Origin: Candidatus Omnitrophota bacterium
Lineage (GTDB): Bacteria > Omnitrophota > Koll11 > Pluralincolimonadales > Pluralincolimonadaceae
Assembly: GCA_022709465.1 (NCBI GenBank)
Contig: JAKLIT010000014.1
Coordinates: 1-16,986, forward strand
Direction of reading: 5' to 3'
Length of the DNA stretch: 16,986 bases
Below the pieces are notes generated by a model, which saw only the letters and a program-made list of their open reading frames with translations, did no database searches and had not been told where the DNA came from. Shown here piece by piece: positions 1 through 7,167 of this stretch. Within the stretch, counting starts at the first letter, position 1; each line of letters starts with the position of its first letter. Made by a program: the position numbers and the translations under genes.

Positions 1-554
1 AAAAAGACCACGGATGCGACATTGAGGGATGCCCTCTTTATGCCTTCCTGTCCGGCGTACTTGATAAAACACAGTAGCGAGAGCAGGCTAAAGAACGCCG
101 CGAGCGGGTCCCCGCGTCCGGATATGTATGTAACGGCCTCGGTATGCACAGGATGTACCGCGAATAAAAGCGCCGTAAGGAAGGAGACGGTCTTCTTCTG
201 CGACAAAAGCCACACGAGACAATAGACGAGCAGCGCGTTACTCAGGTGCAGGAAGAGGTTTACCAGGTGATAACCGAAAGGTTCGAGGCCCCAATAGCGG
301 TAATCGAGCGCGAAGGACGCCATCAGCAAGGGCCTGTAAAAATTGCCCGTTATATCCTGGTGATAGCTCCCCTCGAGGAAGAGCCTTGGGACATAACCAA
401 GGTCGCCAATATGGAAATTCCTGATTATCAGCGCGATATCATCCCATATGAAAGGATTAAGCAGCGAATTGACGTATGCCGCGGCGCCTGTGAAAATTAT
501 TACTGCGACCGCGAGGAGGATTGAGATGTCATGGGACCTGTCCTGATGGGCCAT
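1..554 (-). CDS. TMTC-type membrane glycosyltransferase, N-terminal part (runs off left edge)
   Basis: Reading the minus strand from ATG at 554 gives an uninterrupted frame of 184 codons to the window edge. It opens with a membrane helix at about residues 11-29, then NPFIWDD (33-39), NFYRPL (71-76), a GYHLVNLFLHL segment (94-104) and HPVHTEAVTYISGRGDPLA (134-152). This series is typical of the TMTC/DUF1736 family, polytopic GT-C proteins that in eukaryotes O-mannosylate proteins and in bacteria usually carry C-terminal TPR repeats. The acidic WDD in the first external loop is the likely catalytic or metal-binding site of the GT-C fold. Only the N-terminal third or so is visible, so TPRs cannot be seen. 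It is divergent from the glycosyltransferase genes beginning at 657 and probably belongs to the same surface-glycan locus. No Shine-Dalgarno sequence precedes the ATG, and a -10 box ends 6 nt before it. The family call is firm; the acceptor and sugar are unknown. Confidence 0.85.
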   Translation of the reverse strand, partial: MAHQDRSHDISILLAVAVIIFTGAAAYVNSLLNPFIWDDIALIIRNFHIGDLGYVPRLFLEGSYHQDITGNFYRPLLMASFALDYRYWGLEPFGYHLVNLFLHLSNALLVYCLVWLLSQKKTVSFLTALLFAVHPVHTEAVTYISGRGDPLAAFFSLLSLLCFIKYAGQEGIKRASLNVASVVF

Positions 555-560
555 AATATA

Positions 561-589
561 ATTATATCAAAACGTCGCCCCCGTGTATA
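561..589 (-). promoter_or_regulatory. Putative sigma70 promoter of the TMTC-type gene
   Basis: On the minus strand TATAAT lies at 566-561, with TATACA (4 of 6 matches to TTGACA) 17 bp upstream at 589-584. The predicted start of transcription falls on or within a base or two of the ATG at 554, which would make the mRNA leaderless. The -10 match is exact but the -35 is weak, so this is a prediction only. Confidence 0.5.
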
Positions 590-617
590 CGGCATACTGT
601 CGGGCATCCGTATTGGA

Positions 618-646
618 TTGACATTGCCCCATATCAGCAATATAAT
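618..646 (+). promoter_or_regulatory. Consensus sigma70 promoter for the plus-strand glycosyltransferase cluster
   Basis: TTGACA at 618-623 and TATAAT at 641-646 are both exact consensus hexamers separated by the optimal 17 bp. The expected transcription start is about 653, only about 4 nt before the ATG at 657. This argues for the 657 start of the first gene and against the longer open frame beginning at 531, whose first 42 codons would lie upstream of or within the promoter. Confidence 0.75.
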
Positions 647-656
647 TTACCTGCAT

Positions 657-2243
657 ATGAAAAATTCGGCCTGGGTGATATCCTCGATAGCCCTTTTAGC
701 GGCAGTCCTTGTGTTAACTATAGTAAACCTCCCGCGTTTCCCTTTCTTCCTGGACATATATTACCATCTCAACGTAATGCGCGGATTCGATATGGCCGGC
801 GGCGTTGTCACCAAGGCCTTCTGGGAACTGGCACCGATAGGCCAACCGCTTGTCTATCCTCCGCTCTTCCATCTGTTGCTGCTTGGATTGTATAAGACGG
901 GATTGGGGATCATGGATATCGCGCGCATATCTTCGGCCCTCCCCGCGATATTGTTGTTCGCCACGGTATTCGCGGTGGTAAAAGGGCTCCACTCGCCCAA
1001 AAGGGCTTTCTTCACGACACTCGCCTTCTGCATCCCTTACTCGTTCTTCCTGAAGATGACTATAACCGTACCGGCTGCGATCTCCCTTATATTCATCATG
1101 CTGGCATTCTACGCCCTTGCAAGGCAGAGGATCGCATCGTGCTCGATATTCCTCGCGCTCGTATTCTATACCCATCTGGCATTGCCGTGGATGGCCTGCG
1201 CGGCGTTCGTCTTTTACGGCCTGCTCGATAAAAAGGCGCGCAGGGATGTCTTTACCTGCGTGCTGTCCGCCGCCTGCCTTTCATTGCCGCAAATAATCCA
1301 CGCGGTATCCAATATTGGCAGGCTGGCTGGCCCGCTCGGCATACCGATGCCGGAGGGCAGGATGTTCGAGCTGTACCCCCTCATATATATATTTGCCGTG
1401 ATAGGACTGATAAGGGCCTTCTGCGCTGACGATGCCCCCGGCAAACGCATCGGGCTGTTCGCGTTGTGCCTGTTGGCGGCTTTTCTTCCTATGGCGGTCA
1501 ATTACAGGTTCCGATTTTTAAGCGCCGAGGGCTTGCTCCCGGTGCTGCTCCTTGCCGGTGCCGGCCTTGAGGCGGTTTACGGCCGTGTTATAAAAATATT
1601 CAAACCGGAAAAAATGAGCGTGACAGGCCACGGATCATTCACGGCGGTTTTCGCCGCGGTCTTATTGTTCGTTTGCCCCTCTTTTTCCATGTATGTCCCG
1701 ATTGATCCCCCTTACGACAGGCATGAATTCTCTTTTCACCTCATGGATTCCACGGCGGCAAACCTCTTGCCGGACTATAAGACACATGTGAGGCCTTTTG
1801 AGATAATGTTGGCCGATACATTTGCGGAAAAATGGGTAAAAATAATAGAAGGGAGTACCTCGGGCGACGACCTGATATGTTCTAATGACGCGTTCATCGG
1901 CGGGATGCTTTCTGCCCTGAGCGGCAGGGCTAACTCTGCGAGGCTCTTCCTCGAGGTAGAGGAGCCGGGCGTCCCGATATCGGAGTTTGGGTCGGCCAGG
2001 CTTGCCCTGTGGATGAGGGAATCCAACGGCAAGTTCTCGTCCGAGATAAATGAGTGCATAACGAGGTTCGGTTATGCGGTGATCTATATGGACGGAAGGG
2101 CCGCGGTATTATTAAAGCCCGATGGCGCTAAGGTGCGCCCGGTAAAACCTTTGTTGAGGGCGCCGTTCGCGTTCCTCGCGTTAGCGGCGGCCCTCTATGC
2201 CGCTTTTGCCGGCCTTTCGGCGCGTGACAAAAATGCGAAATAA
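657..2243 (+). CDS. Polytopic GT-C-like membrane glycosyltransferase, specificity unknown
   Basis: A 528-residue membrane protein. Helix 1 spans about residues 5-23 and is followed by a loop with D33-x3-H37 and then VYPPLF (66-71). An acidic residue in the first external loop plus a P-P-L-F motif before helix 2 is the arrangement of ArnT/PMT-like GT-C enzymes, which use polyprenyl-phosphate sugars on the outer face of the membrane. About ten further hydrophobic segments follow. A soluble region of roughly 120 residues containing a DLICSNDAF stretch comes next, and a final membrane helix ends the protein. The ATG at 657 is chosen because a consensus promoter sits just upstream and the hydrophobic N-terminus begins there; the frame is open back to 531, but that extension is charged and not membrane-like. 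No Shine-Dalgarno sequence is seen. The stop overlaps the next gene by 11 nt. Substrate and acceptor cannot be told from sequence. Confidence 0.75.
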   Translation: MKNSAWVISSIALLAAVLVLTIVNLPRFPFFLDIYYHLNVMRGFDMAGGVVTKAFWELAPIGQPLVYPPLFHLLLLGLYKTGLGIMDIARISSALPAILLFATVFAVVKGLHSPKRAFFTTLAFCIPYSFFLKMTITVPAAISLIFIMLAFYALARQRIASCSIFLALVFYTHLALPWMACAAFVFYGLLDKKARRDVFTCVLSAACLSLPQIIHAVSNIGRLAGPLGIPMPEGRMFELYPLIYIFAVIGLIRAFCADDAPGKRIGLFALCLLAAFLPMAVNYRFRFLSAEGLLPVLLLAGAGLEAVYGRVIKIFKPEKMSVTGHGSFTAVFAAVLLFVCPSFSMYVPIDPPYDRHEFSFHLMDSTAANLLPDYKTHVRPFEIMLADTFAEKWVKIIEGSTSGDDLICSNDAFIGGMLSALSGRANSARLFLEVEEPGVPISEFGSARLALWMRESNGKFSSEINECITRFGYAVIYMDGRAAVLLKPDGAKVRPVKPLLRAPFAFLALAAALYAAFAGLSARDKNAK

Positions 2244-3594
2244 CCTTATTATATTTTCTGTTTTAGCCGCGGCTGTTTTGCTGGCGGCGGTGATGGGGTA
2301 CCGCGGGTTCATGCATTCGCATGACACGACCTGGGACGAGAATATCTATATGCATTTGGGCGAGAAGCTCGCGGCCGACCCTTTTTCATACAGCCCGTCG
2401 TCCGTCGCCGGTTCTTTCCGGGAGAATAATGCGCCCGTCCCGGCGTATCTTAACGAGCCGTTGTTCAAACACCCTCCTCTCTTCCCGTACCTTATAGCGG
2501 CCTTCTCCCGTATCGCGGGATCGCCGCTATTGGCGGCTTTTTACGTCTCATTCATATCGGGCATCTTCATCGTGATCGCCGCATTTTTCATAGGCACGGA
2601 GGTCTTCGGCGCCAGGGCAGGCGCTCTCGCGGCGCTGCTTGCGGCCGTCGATCCGGTACGCCTTACGTGCTCGGTCAAGATGTGGCCGGATTCCGTTCTA
2701 TCCGCGCTTATGCTTGCGGCCCTGTTATGCATAATTAAGGCGGTCAAGCGTAACAGCGTGCGCTTTTATGTGATCGCCGGCATCTTCTCCGGGCTCGCGA
2801 CGCTGGCCAAATACCCGGCCTTGCTGCTTTTTCCGGCGGGTTTCTGGATCCTTTTCATCTTCAATCCCGCGTCTATACGCAGCAGGAGGTTCCTTCTATG
2901 GCCGGTGGCGGCCTTTATTGTCTTCCTCCCATGGCTTATATGGAATTTTCAAGTATACGGCGCCGGCCTCATCCCGGCCATAGCCCGCCTTCATGGCGTG
3001 AGGCCTCTATTCATATACAATTTCACGGTTGCGGCGGCCGTGATCGCGGCGGTTTGCCTCGTTACGTCCAGGCTGCCGGAAAGGATCCGTTTTTTCCTGG
3101 TTGCAATCGCCCTTGCGTGGGTTTTCTGCCTGCCGTACATATCCAAAGCGCTTGTGGGAATGCTCGACGTCTCTTTTATCCCGTCACATGGGTGGATCTC
3201 CGGCATGTTCTCTTACGAACCGCGCCTATTTTACGTCGGGAGGCTTATCGAGCTGTCACCTTTCTTTTTCATTTCGTTCCTCGGCTTGCTTCTTACCGCA
3301 AAACCGAAACATCGCTCCCTTCTTATCCTGATACCCGCGCTTATGACGCTCGTCTTTTATATATTCTGGGGCAGCTACCAATCCAGGTACCTCCTGTTCG
3401 CGTCCCCGCTGTTGATGATAACGGCCTCTTACGTTATAATCTCATTGCGGGACAGGATATCCGGGATGGCCGTGCCGCCGCGCGCAAGGACGGCCCTTTA
3501 TGCCGCCTTGGCTGCGACGGTCATATTCTTCTTCGTAAAAACTATATATGTAGATATCGGGATTGCGCTCGTAAACGACCTGGCATACTTTTAG
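2233..3594 (+). CDS. ArnT/GT39-like membrane glycosyltransferase
   Basis: A 453-residue polytopic protein. After the first helix (about 5-22) comes TTWDENIY (32-39), where D35/E36 fit the catalytic acidic pair in the first external loop of ArnT/PMT-type GT-C enzymes. KHPPLFPYL (79-87) matches the conserved H-P-P segment that follows in this family. About ten more hydrophobic segments alternate with short charged loops. Such enzymes move a sugar from a polyprenyl-phosphate donor onto lipid or protein outside the inner membrane. The frame is open further upstream (ATG at 2197, GTG at 2224). The 2233 ATG gives a normal positively charged start (MRNN) before helix 1 and an 11-nt overlap with the preceding gene, suggesting translational coupling. 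It lies 13 nt before the GT2 gene. The sugar and acceptor are unknown. Confidence 0.8.
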   Translation: MRNNLIIFSVLAAAVLLAAVMGYRGFMHSHDTTWDENIYMHLGEKLAADPFSYSPSSVAGSFRENNAPVPAYLNEPLFKHPPLFPYLIAAFSRIAGSPLLAAFYVSFISGIFIVIAAFFIGTEVFGARAGALAALLAAVDPVRLTCSVKMWPDSVLSALMLAALLCIIKAVKRNSVRFYVIAGIFSGLATLAKYPALLLFPAGFWILFIFNPASIRSRRFLLWPVAAFIVFLPWLIWNFQVYGAGLIPAIARLHGVRPLFIYNFTVAAAVIAAVCLVTSRLPERIRFFLVAIALAWVFCLPYISKALVGMLDVSFIPSHGWISGMFSYEPRLFYVGRLIELSPFFFISFLGLLLTAKPKHRSLLILIPALMTLVFYIFWGSYQSRYLLFASPLLMITASYVIISLRDRISGMAVPPRARTALYAALAATVIFFFVKTIYVDIGIALVNDLAYF

Positions 3595-3607
3595 GGATAC
3601 CGCTGAT

Positions 3608-4558
3608 ATGAAAGTCATAATACAGATACCGTGCCTTAACGAGAGCGGGACATTGCCGGCGGTGATTAACGGCATCCCGCGGAAGATCGACGGCGTCGAC
3701 AGGATAGAGGTCCTTGTGATAGACGATGGGAGCGTCGACGGCACGTCCGAGGCCGCGAAATCCGGCGGCGCGGACCATATTATAAGGTTCAACAGGACCG
3801 TGGGTCTTGCGCGCGCGTTCAAGGCAGGGATAGAGAAGTCCGCGGAGCTCGGTGCCGACATAACGGTAAATACCGACGGGGACAACCAGTACGACCCTTC
3901 CTGCATGCCCGATATCATCAGGCCGATCCTCGACGGAAAGGCCGATATAGTCATAGGGGCCAGGCGAGTATCCGAGCAGGGTCCCGCGAAAGCTTTCCTC
4001 CAGTGGCTCGGAAGCTCACTCGTTTCGAAACTCTCCGGCATGAAGATAACCGACGCGACAAGCGGGTTCAGGGCCTTCTCGCGCAACGCCGTTACGCAGC
4101 TCAACATCATGAGCGACTTCTCCTACACGCTTGAAAGCATAATACAGGCCGGCACAAAAGGGCTCGTGGTCATGAACGTCCCCGTAAAGACGAACCGGCC
4201 GCTAAGGAAGTCGCGGTTGTACAGGAACAACCTGCATTACATTAAAAGGTCGCTCGGTACCATGATAAAAGTATACGTTTCTTACGAGGGGTTCAGGGTC
4301 TTCTTCGCGTCCGGGGCGTTGTTCATGCTCGCCGGGATAGCGCTGATATGCAGGTACCTGTATTTCTATGCCCTTGGGATCAATCCTGCGGGCCACATCC
4401 AGTCGCTCATAGCCGCCGCGATACTGGTCATCACCGGATTTCTCGCCGCCGCGCTCGGGATCATCACGGAACTCGCCTGCGGCACCCGCAGGATCGCGGA
4501 AGAGACGCTCGCCCGCATAAAGAAACTCGAAAGTGAAAAAGATAAAGGCAATAAATAA
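3608..4558 (+). CDS. GT2 polyprenyl-phosphate-type glycosyltransferase with two C-terminal membrane helices
   Basis: A 316-residue GT-A-fold glycosyltransferase. It has the family 2 opening IIQIPCLNESGTL, the nucleotide-binding VIDDGS (37-42), the DxD-like NTDGDNQYDP (88-97) for metal and sugar-nucleotide binding, and a GARR segment at about 127-130. It resembles dolichol/undecaprenyl-phosphate mannosyltransferase-like enzymes, which load a sugar onto a lipid phosphate at the cytoplasmic face. Two hydrophobic helices (roughly 232-256 and 268-290) anchor it. This role fits its place beside two GT-C enzymes, which need lipid-linked donor sugars; that link is inference. Its last 26 nt overlap the next gene, which begins with GTG. 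Only weak ribosome-binding sequence precedes the ATG. Confidence 0.88.
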   Translation: MKVIIQIPCLNESGTLPAVINGIPRKIDGVDRIEVLVIDDGSVDGTSEAAKSGGADHIIRFNRTVGLARAFKAGIEKSAELGADITVNTDGDNQYDPSCMPDIIRPILDGKADIVIGARRVSEQGPAKAFLQWLGSSLVSKLSGMKITDATSGFRAFSRNAVTQLNIMSDFSYTLESIIQAGTKGLVVMNVPVKTNRPLRKSRLYRNNLHYIKRSLGTMIKVYVSYEGFRVFFASGALFMLAGIALICRYLYFYALGINPAGHIQSLIAAAILVITGFLAAALGIITELACGTRRIAEETLARIKKLESEKDKGNK

Positions 4559-5519
4559 GCCGGGGAAGGTGCTCGTGCTGGCGGTGTCCGGCATCGGCGA
4601 GAATATCATGCTGATCCCCTTCCTCCTGCGCCTCAGGGAAGGGCTCCCCGGGGCGTATATCGCTTTAGCCGTAAGATCGGAAGCCGCTGCAAGGCTCATA
4701 AAAAATGCCTGCCCCGTCGACGAGATCATCGCCTGTGATTACGGCATACAAAATACCTTATTTAAAAAATTATCTTTGATCCGGGAACTGCGCGGACGGA
4801 AATTCGACGTTGCCATCAATACATTCCCTTCGTCCAGGCCCGATAAAGCCGTGCTCTGCCTGCTCTCCGGGGCGAAAGCCAGGATATCGCATAGCGGCGG
4901 GCCGGCCATCACGCGGATCCTGTCCGCTTTCTTCGACCTGAAGGTCCGCGCCGACAGCGGCCTGCATGATATAGAGCAGAACCTGCGCCTTCTTCCCCTC
5001 GTCGGAATAATACCGGACGCGAACGCCCTCCGCGACATCCCGCATATACCTGTAAACGGCCGCCCTGTCTCTTCCGGACAGTTCACGGTCGGGATGCATC
5101 CCGGGTCAAGCAGGCAATTCGGTATGCTCCTTAAGAGATGGCCTCATGAAAAATTCGCGGCTCTTGCGATGAAGTTCGCTGATGAAAAGGGCGCGAGGGT
5201 CCTCGTCTTTATCGGCCCGGATGACGATGATGCGGTATTTGCGGTCGAGGATAAATACGCCGGCAGGATCTTATTCGTAAGGAAACCTATAGAGGAGATC
5301 CCCGCCGAGATAAATAACTGCGGCTTGTTCATCGGGAATGATTCCGCGCTGGTCCATATATCCGCGGCGTTGGGAGTGCCGACAGTAGCTATTTTCGGCC
5401 CGTCGGACCCGGCCAGGACGAGGCCCAGGGGCAGGAACGTATCTGTGGTAAGCAACGCTGACTTAAACTCCCTCAGCGTCTCCGAAATATTTGAAGCAGC
5501 CTGTCGAGGTCTTCGTTAG
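4533..5519 (+). CDS. Glycosyltransferase family 9 (ADP-heptose:LPS heptosyltransferase-like)
   Basis: A 328-residue GT-B-fold protein. The N-terminal domain starts VLVLAVSGIGENIMLIPFL (13-31), the usual GIGD-like loop of family 9. The C-terminal domain has MHPGSS (188-193), KRWP (201-204) and GNDSALVHISAALGVPTVAIFGP (268-290), the nucleotide-sugar-binding signature of WaaC/WaaF-type heptosyltransferases. Enzymes of this family add heptose or related sugars to lipopolysaccharide core on the cytoplasmic face of the membrane, which supports a Gram-negative envelope. The start is GTG at 4533, inside the end of the GT2 gene (26-nt overlap, likely coupled). The catalytic Asp of classic heptosyltransferases would fall in the first domain, but here the loop reads GIGEN with Glu, so donor specificity is uncertain. 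The 3' end overlaps the end of parB on the other strand by 47 nt. Confidence 0.87.
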   Translation: MKKIKAINKPGKVLVLAVSGIGENIMLIPFLLRLREGLPGAYIALAVRSEAAARLIKNACPVDEIIACDYGIQNTLFKKLSLIRELRGRKFDVAINTFPSSRPDKAVLCLLSGAKARISHSGGPAITRILSAFFDLKVRADSGLHDIEQNLRLLPLVGIIPDANALRDIPHIPVNGRPVSSGQFTVGMHPGSSRQFGMLLKRWPHEKFAALAMKFADEKGARVLVFIGPDDDDAVFAVEDKYAGRILFVRKPIEEIPAEINNCGLFIGNDSALVHISAALGVPTVAIFGPSDPARTRPRGRNVSVVSNADLNSLSVSEIFEAACRGLR

Positions 5520-6321
5520 AGTAGTACTCTATAAGTATCTTTCCGCGTTTCGCCTGGTGCAATAACGTTACTTTCGTCCCGAGTATCCTCTGCAATTCCT
5601 CCTCGACAGCCCTTATCTCGGTAGCGTGTTTGCGGGGCCTCGCCGGGCGGGCCTTCCCGGTGATCTTGCGCCTTACGTAATATTCCGCCTCGCGGACCGA
5701 GAGCCCGCGCCTTATGATCTTCAGGCAAAGGTCGAGCTGCGACTGCTGCGAGTCGAGCATAAGTATTGCCTTCGCGTGGCCCGCCGATATCCTGCCGAGG
5801 TATATCTCCTCTTTTATCTTATCGGGAAGCCTCAATAACCTGACTGCGTTCGAGACAGAGGCGCGGTCCCTTCCTACTTTTTCCGATATCTGCTCCTGTG
5901 TAAGCGAGAATTCGTCCGACAGCCTCTGGTACGCCTTTGCTTCCTCGAGCGGGTTGAGGTCGTCCCTCTGTATGTTCTCTATAAGCGCTATCTCAAGCGC
6001 TTCGTCGTCCTTCACGTCCTTTATTATCGCCGGGACCTGGGCTATCCCGAGCTCCTTCGCGGCCCTGAACCTTCTCTCCCCGGCTATCAGTTCGTATCCG
6101 TCGCCCCTCGGCCTGACGACCACGGGCTGTATCAGCCCTTTTTCCTTGATGGACTGGATAAGCTCCCTGAGCTTGTCGGGATCGAACACTTCCCTCGGCT
6201 GGAACCTGCCTGGCGTTATGTCAGTGATATTTATCTGGACGGTCCCCCTGCTCTCCGACCTTTGAGGGACGTCGTCGGGAATAAGCGCTTTAAGCCCCTT
6301 GCCTAATACTCTCTTCTCCAT
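5473..6321 (-). CDS. parB: Chromosome partitioning protein ParB (parS-binding CTPase)
   Basis: A 282-residue ParB/Spo0J. The N-terminal CTP-binding domain holds ITPGRFQPR (35-43), GERRFRA (81-87) and ENIQRDDLNPLEEA (115-128). The helix-turn-helix that reads parS spans about 139-166 (SLTQEQISEKVGRDRASVSNAV). A basic Arg/Pro/Lys linker at about 217-233 leads to a short C-terminal dimerisation domain. ParB loads at parS, slides as a CTP-dependent clamp and, with ParA, segregates replicated origins; here two parS sites lie within 4 kb. The ATG at 6321 follows an AAGGAG ribosome-binding site with 6 nt spacing, inside the end of parA (32-nt overlap), so the two are co-translated. No terminator fits between it and the convergent GT9 gene, because the two coding regions overlap. 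Confidence 0.97.
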   Translation of the reverse strand: MEKRVLGKGLKALIPDDVPQRSESRGTVQINITDITPGRFQPREVFDPDKLRELIQSIKEKGLIQPVVVRPRGDGYELIAGERRFRAAKELGIAQVPAIIKDVKDDEALEIALIENIQRDDLNPLEEAKAYQRLSDEFSLTQEQISEKVGRDRASVSNAVRLLRLPDKIKEEIYLGRISAGHAKAILMLDSQQSQLDLCLKIIRRGLSVREAEYYVRRKITGKARPARPRKHATEIRAVEEELQRILGTKVTLLHQAKRGKILIEYYSNEDLDRLLQIFRRR

Positions 6322-7123
6322 CGGGGATCTCCTTTTCTTGCTTCGTGTTCAGCTCCAGCGGAAAATCTGTCTTCAGGAATTCCTTGGCAAATTCATAATA
6401 ACTGCGCGCGCCCTGCGAGTGCTTATCGTACATGACGACCGGCATCCCGAATCCCGGGGCTTCTCCGAGTTTAACGGAACGCGGTATCACGGTATTGAAT
6501 ACTTTTTCCCCGAAATAGCTTCTCGCCTCCTTTATCACCTCGTCCGTAAGTTTCGTCCTGAAATCGGCCATCGTCAATAATATCCCTTCGATCTCCAGCG
6601 CGGGATTCAGGTTCTGCCTTACAAGGTTTATCGTGCTGAGCAGCTGTGATAATCCTTCCAGAGCGTAGTATTCGCACTGCAGGGGTATGAGCGCGGATTT
6701 CGAGGCTGTCAAAGCGTTGATGGTCAACAGGCCTAAACTCGGGGGAGCGTCTAATATTATATAATCGAATGACGGGCGTATATGTTCAAGCGCTTGTTTC
6801 ATGTGGTATTCGCGGCTCTGGGCATTGACGAGCTCCACTTCCATACCGGTAAGATGGACGTTCGACGGGATTATATATAAGTTTGTAAGTTTTGTGCTAA
6901 CAATAACTTGTGATATTTCTTTCCCATTGATTAGGACATCGTAAATCGATTCCTTAACTTGTTTTTTATCTATTCCGAGTCCCGAGGTCGCGTTGGCCTG
7001 CGGATCGCAATCGACGACCAATACATTACGTCCCGCCAGCGCGATATATGATGCGAGGTTTATCGCTGTGGTAGTCTTGCCGACTCCGCCCTTCTGGTTG
7101 CATACGGAAATTATCTTAGCCAT
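6290..7123 (-). CDS. parA: Chromosome partitioning ATPase ParA (Soj-type)
   Basis: A 277-residue deviant-Walker ATPase. KGGVGKTT (11-18) is the deviant Walker A motif with the signature lysine K11, VDCDPQANAT (37-46) is the Walker A' segment, and DYIILDAPPSL (120-130) is Walker B. This is the short chromosomal form without an N-terminal DNA-binding domain. ATP-bound dimers coat the nucleoid and are released by ParB-parS, pulling origins apart. The ATG at 7123 directly follows a parS palindrome, and a strong promoter abuts that palindrome, so ParB bound there should repress parA and parB. The predicted leader is only about 9 nt with no clear Shine-Dalgarno site. The 3' end overlaps parB by 32 nt. 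Confidence 0.97.
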   Translation of the reverse strand: MAKIISVCNQKGGVGKTTTAINLASYIALAGRNVLVVDCDPQANATSGLGIDKKQVKESIYDVLINGKEISQVIVSTKLTNLYIIPSNVHLTGMEVELVNAQSREYHMKQALEHIRPSFDYIILDAPPSLGLLTINALTASKSALIPLQCEYYALEGLSQLLSTINLVRQNLNPALEIEGILLTMADFRTKLTDEVIKEARSYFGEKVFNTVIPRSVKLGEAPGFGMPVVMYDKHSQGARSYYEFAKEFLKTDFPLELNTKQEKEIPDGEESIRQGA

Positions 7124-7139
7124 TGTTCCACGTGGAACA
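7124..7139. promoter_or_regulatory. parS site 1, at the parA start
   Basis: TGTTCCACGTGGAACA is a perfect 16-bp palindrome and a standard chromosomal parS form (consensus TGTTNCACGTGNAACA). It fills the whole stretch from the last base of the parA -10 box to the base before the parA ATG, so a ParB clamp loaded here would sit on the transcription start. Confidence 0.95.
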
Positions 7140-7167
7140 TTCTAAATGCAGTCCCGGTTTTTGTCAA
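7139..7167 (-). promoter_or_regulatory. Predicted parA-parB promoter
   Basis: On the minus strand TTGACA (7167-7162, exact) is followed after 17 bp by TAGAAT (7144-7139, 5 of 6). The -35 hexamer includes bases of the mnmG stop codon. Predicted transcription starts near 7132, in the middle of parS site 1. Confidence 0.65.

Noticed and set aside
246..524. Plus-strand open frame opposite the TMTC-type gene
   Set aside because: The minus strand here encodes conserved TMTC-family motifs; the plus-strand product does not match anything and lies over them.
531..656. N-terminal extension of the first plus-strand glycosyltransferase to an ATG at 531
   Set aside because: The extension covers the consensus promoter at 618-646 and the divergent gene's start, and is not membrane-like.
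2898..3611. 237-codon plus-strand frame inside the ArnT-like gene
   Set aside because: It overlaps a frame with clear membrane helices and GT-C motifs; its own product is Arg/Pro/Gly-rich and not recognisable.
5473..5519. Rho-independent terminator between parB and the GT9 gene
   Set aside because: No stem followed by a T-run was found; the sequence is coding on both strands.
7124..7139. parS palindrome read as a transcription terminator of mnmG
   Set aside because: The match to the ParB site is exact, there is no T-run after it, and the identical palindrome occurs inside yidC.
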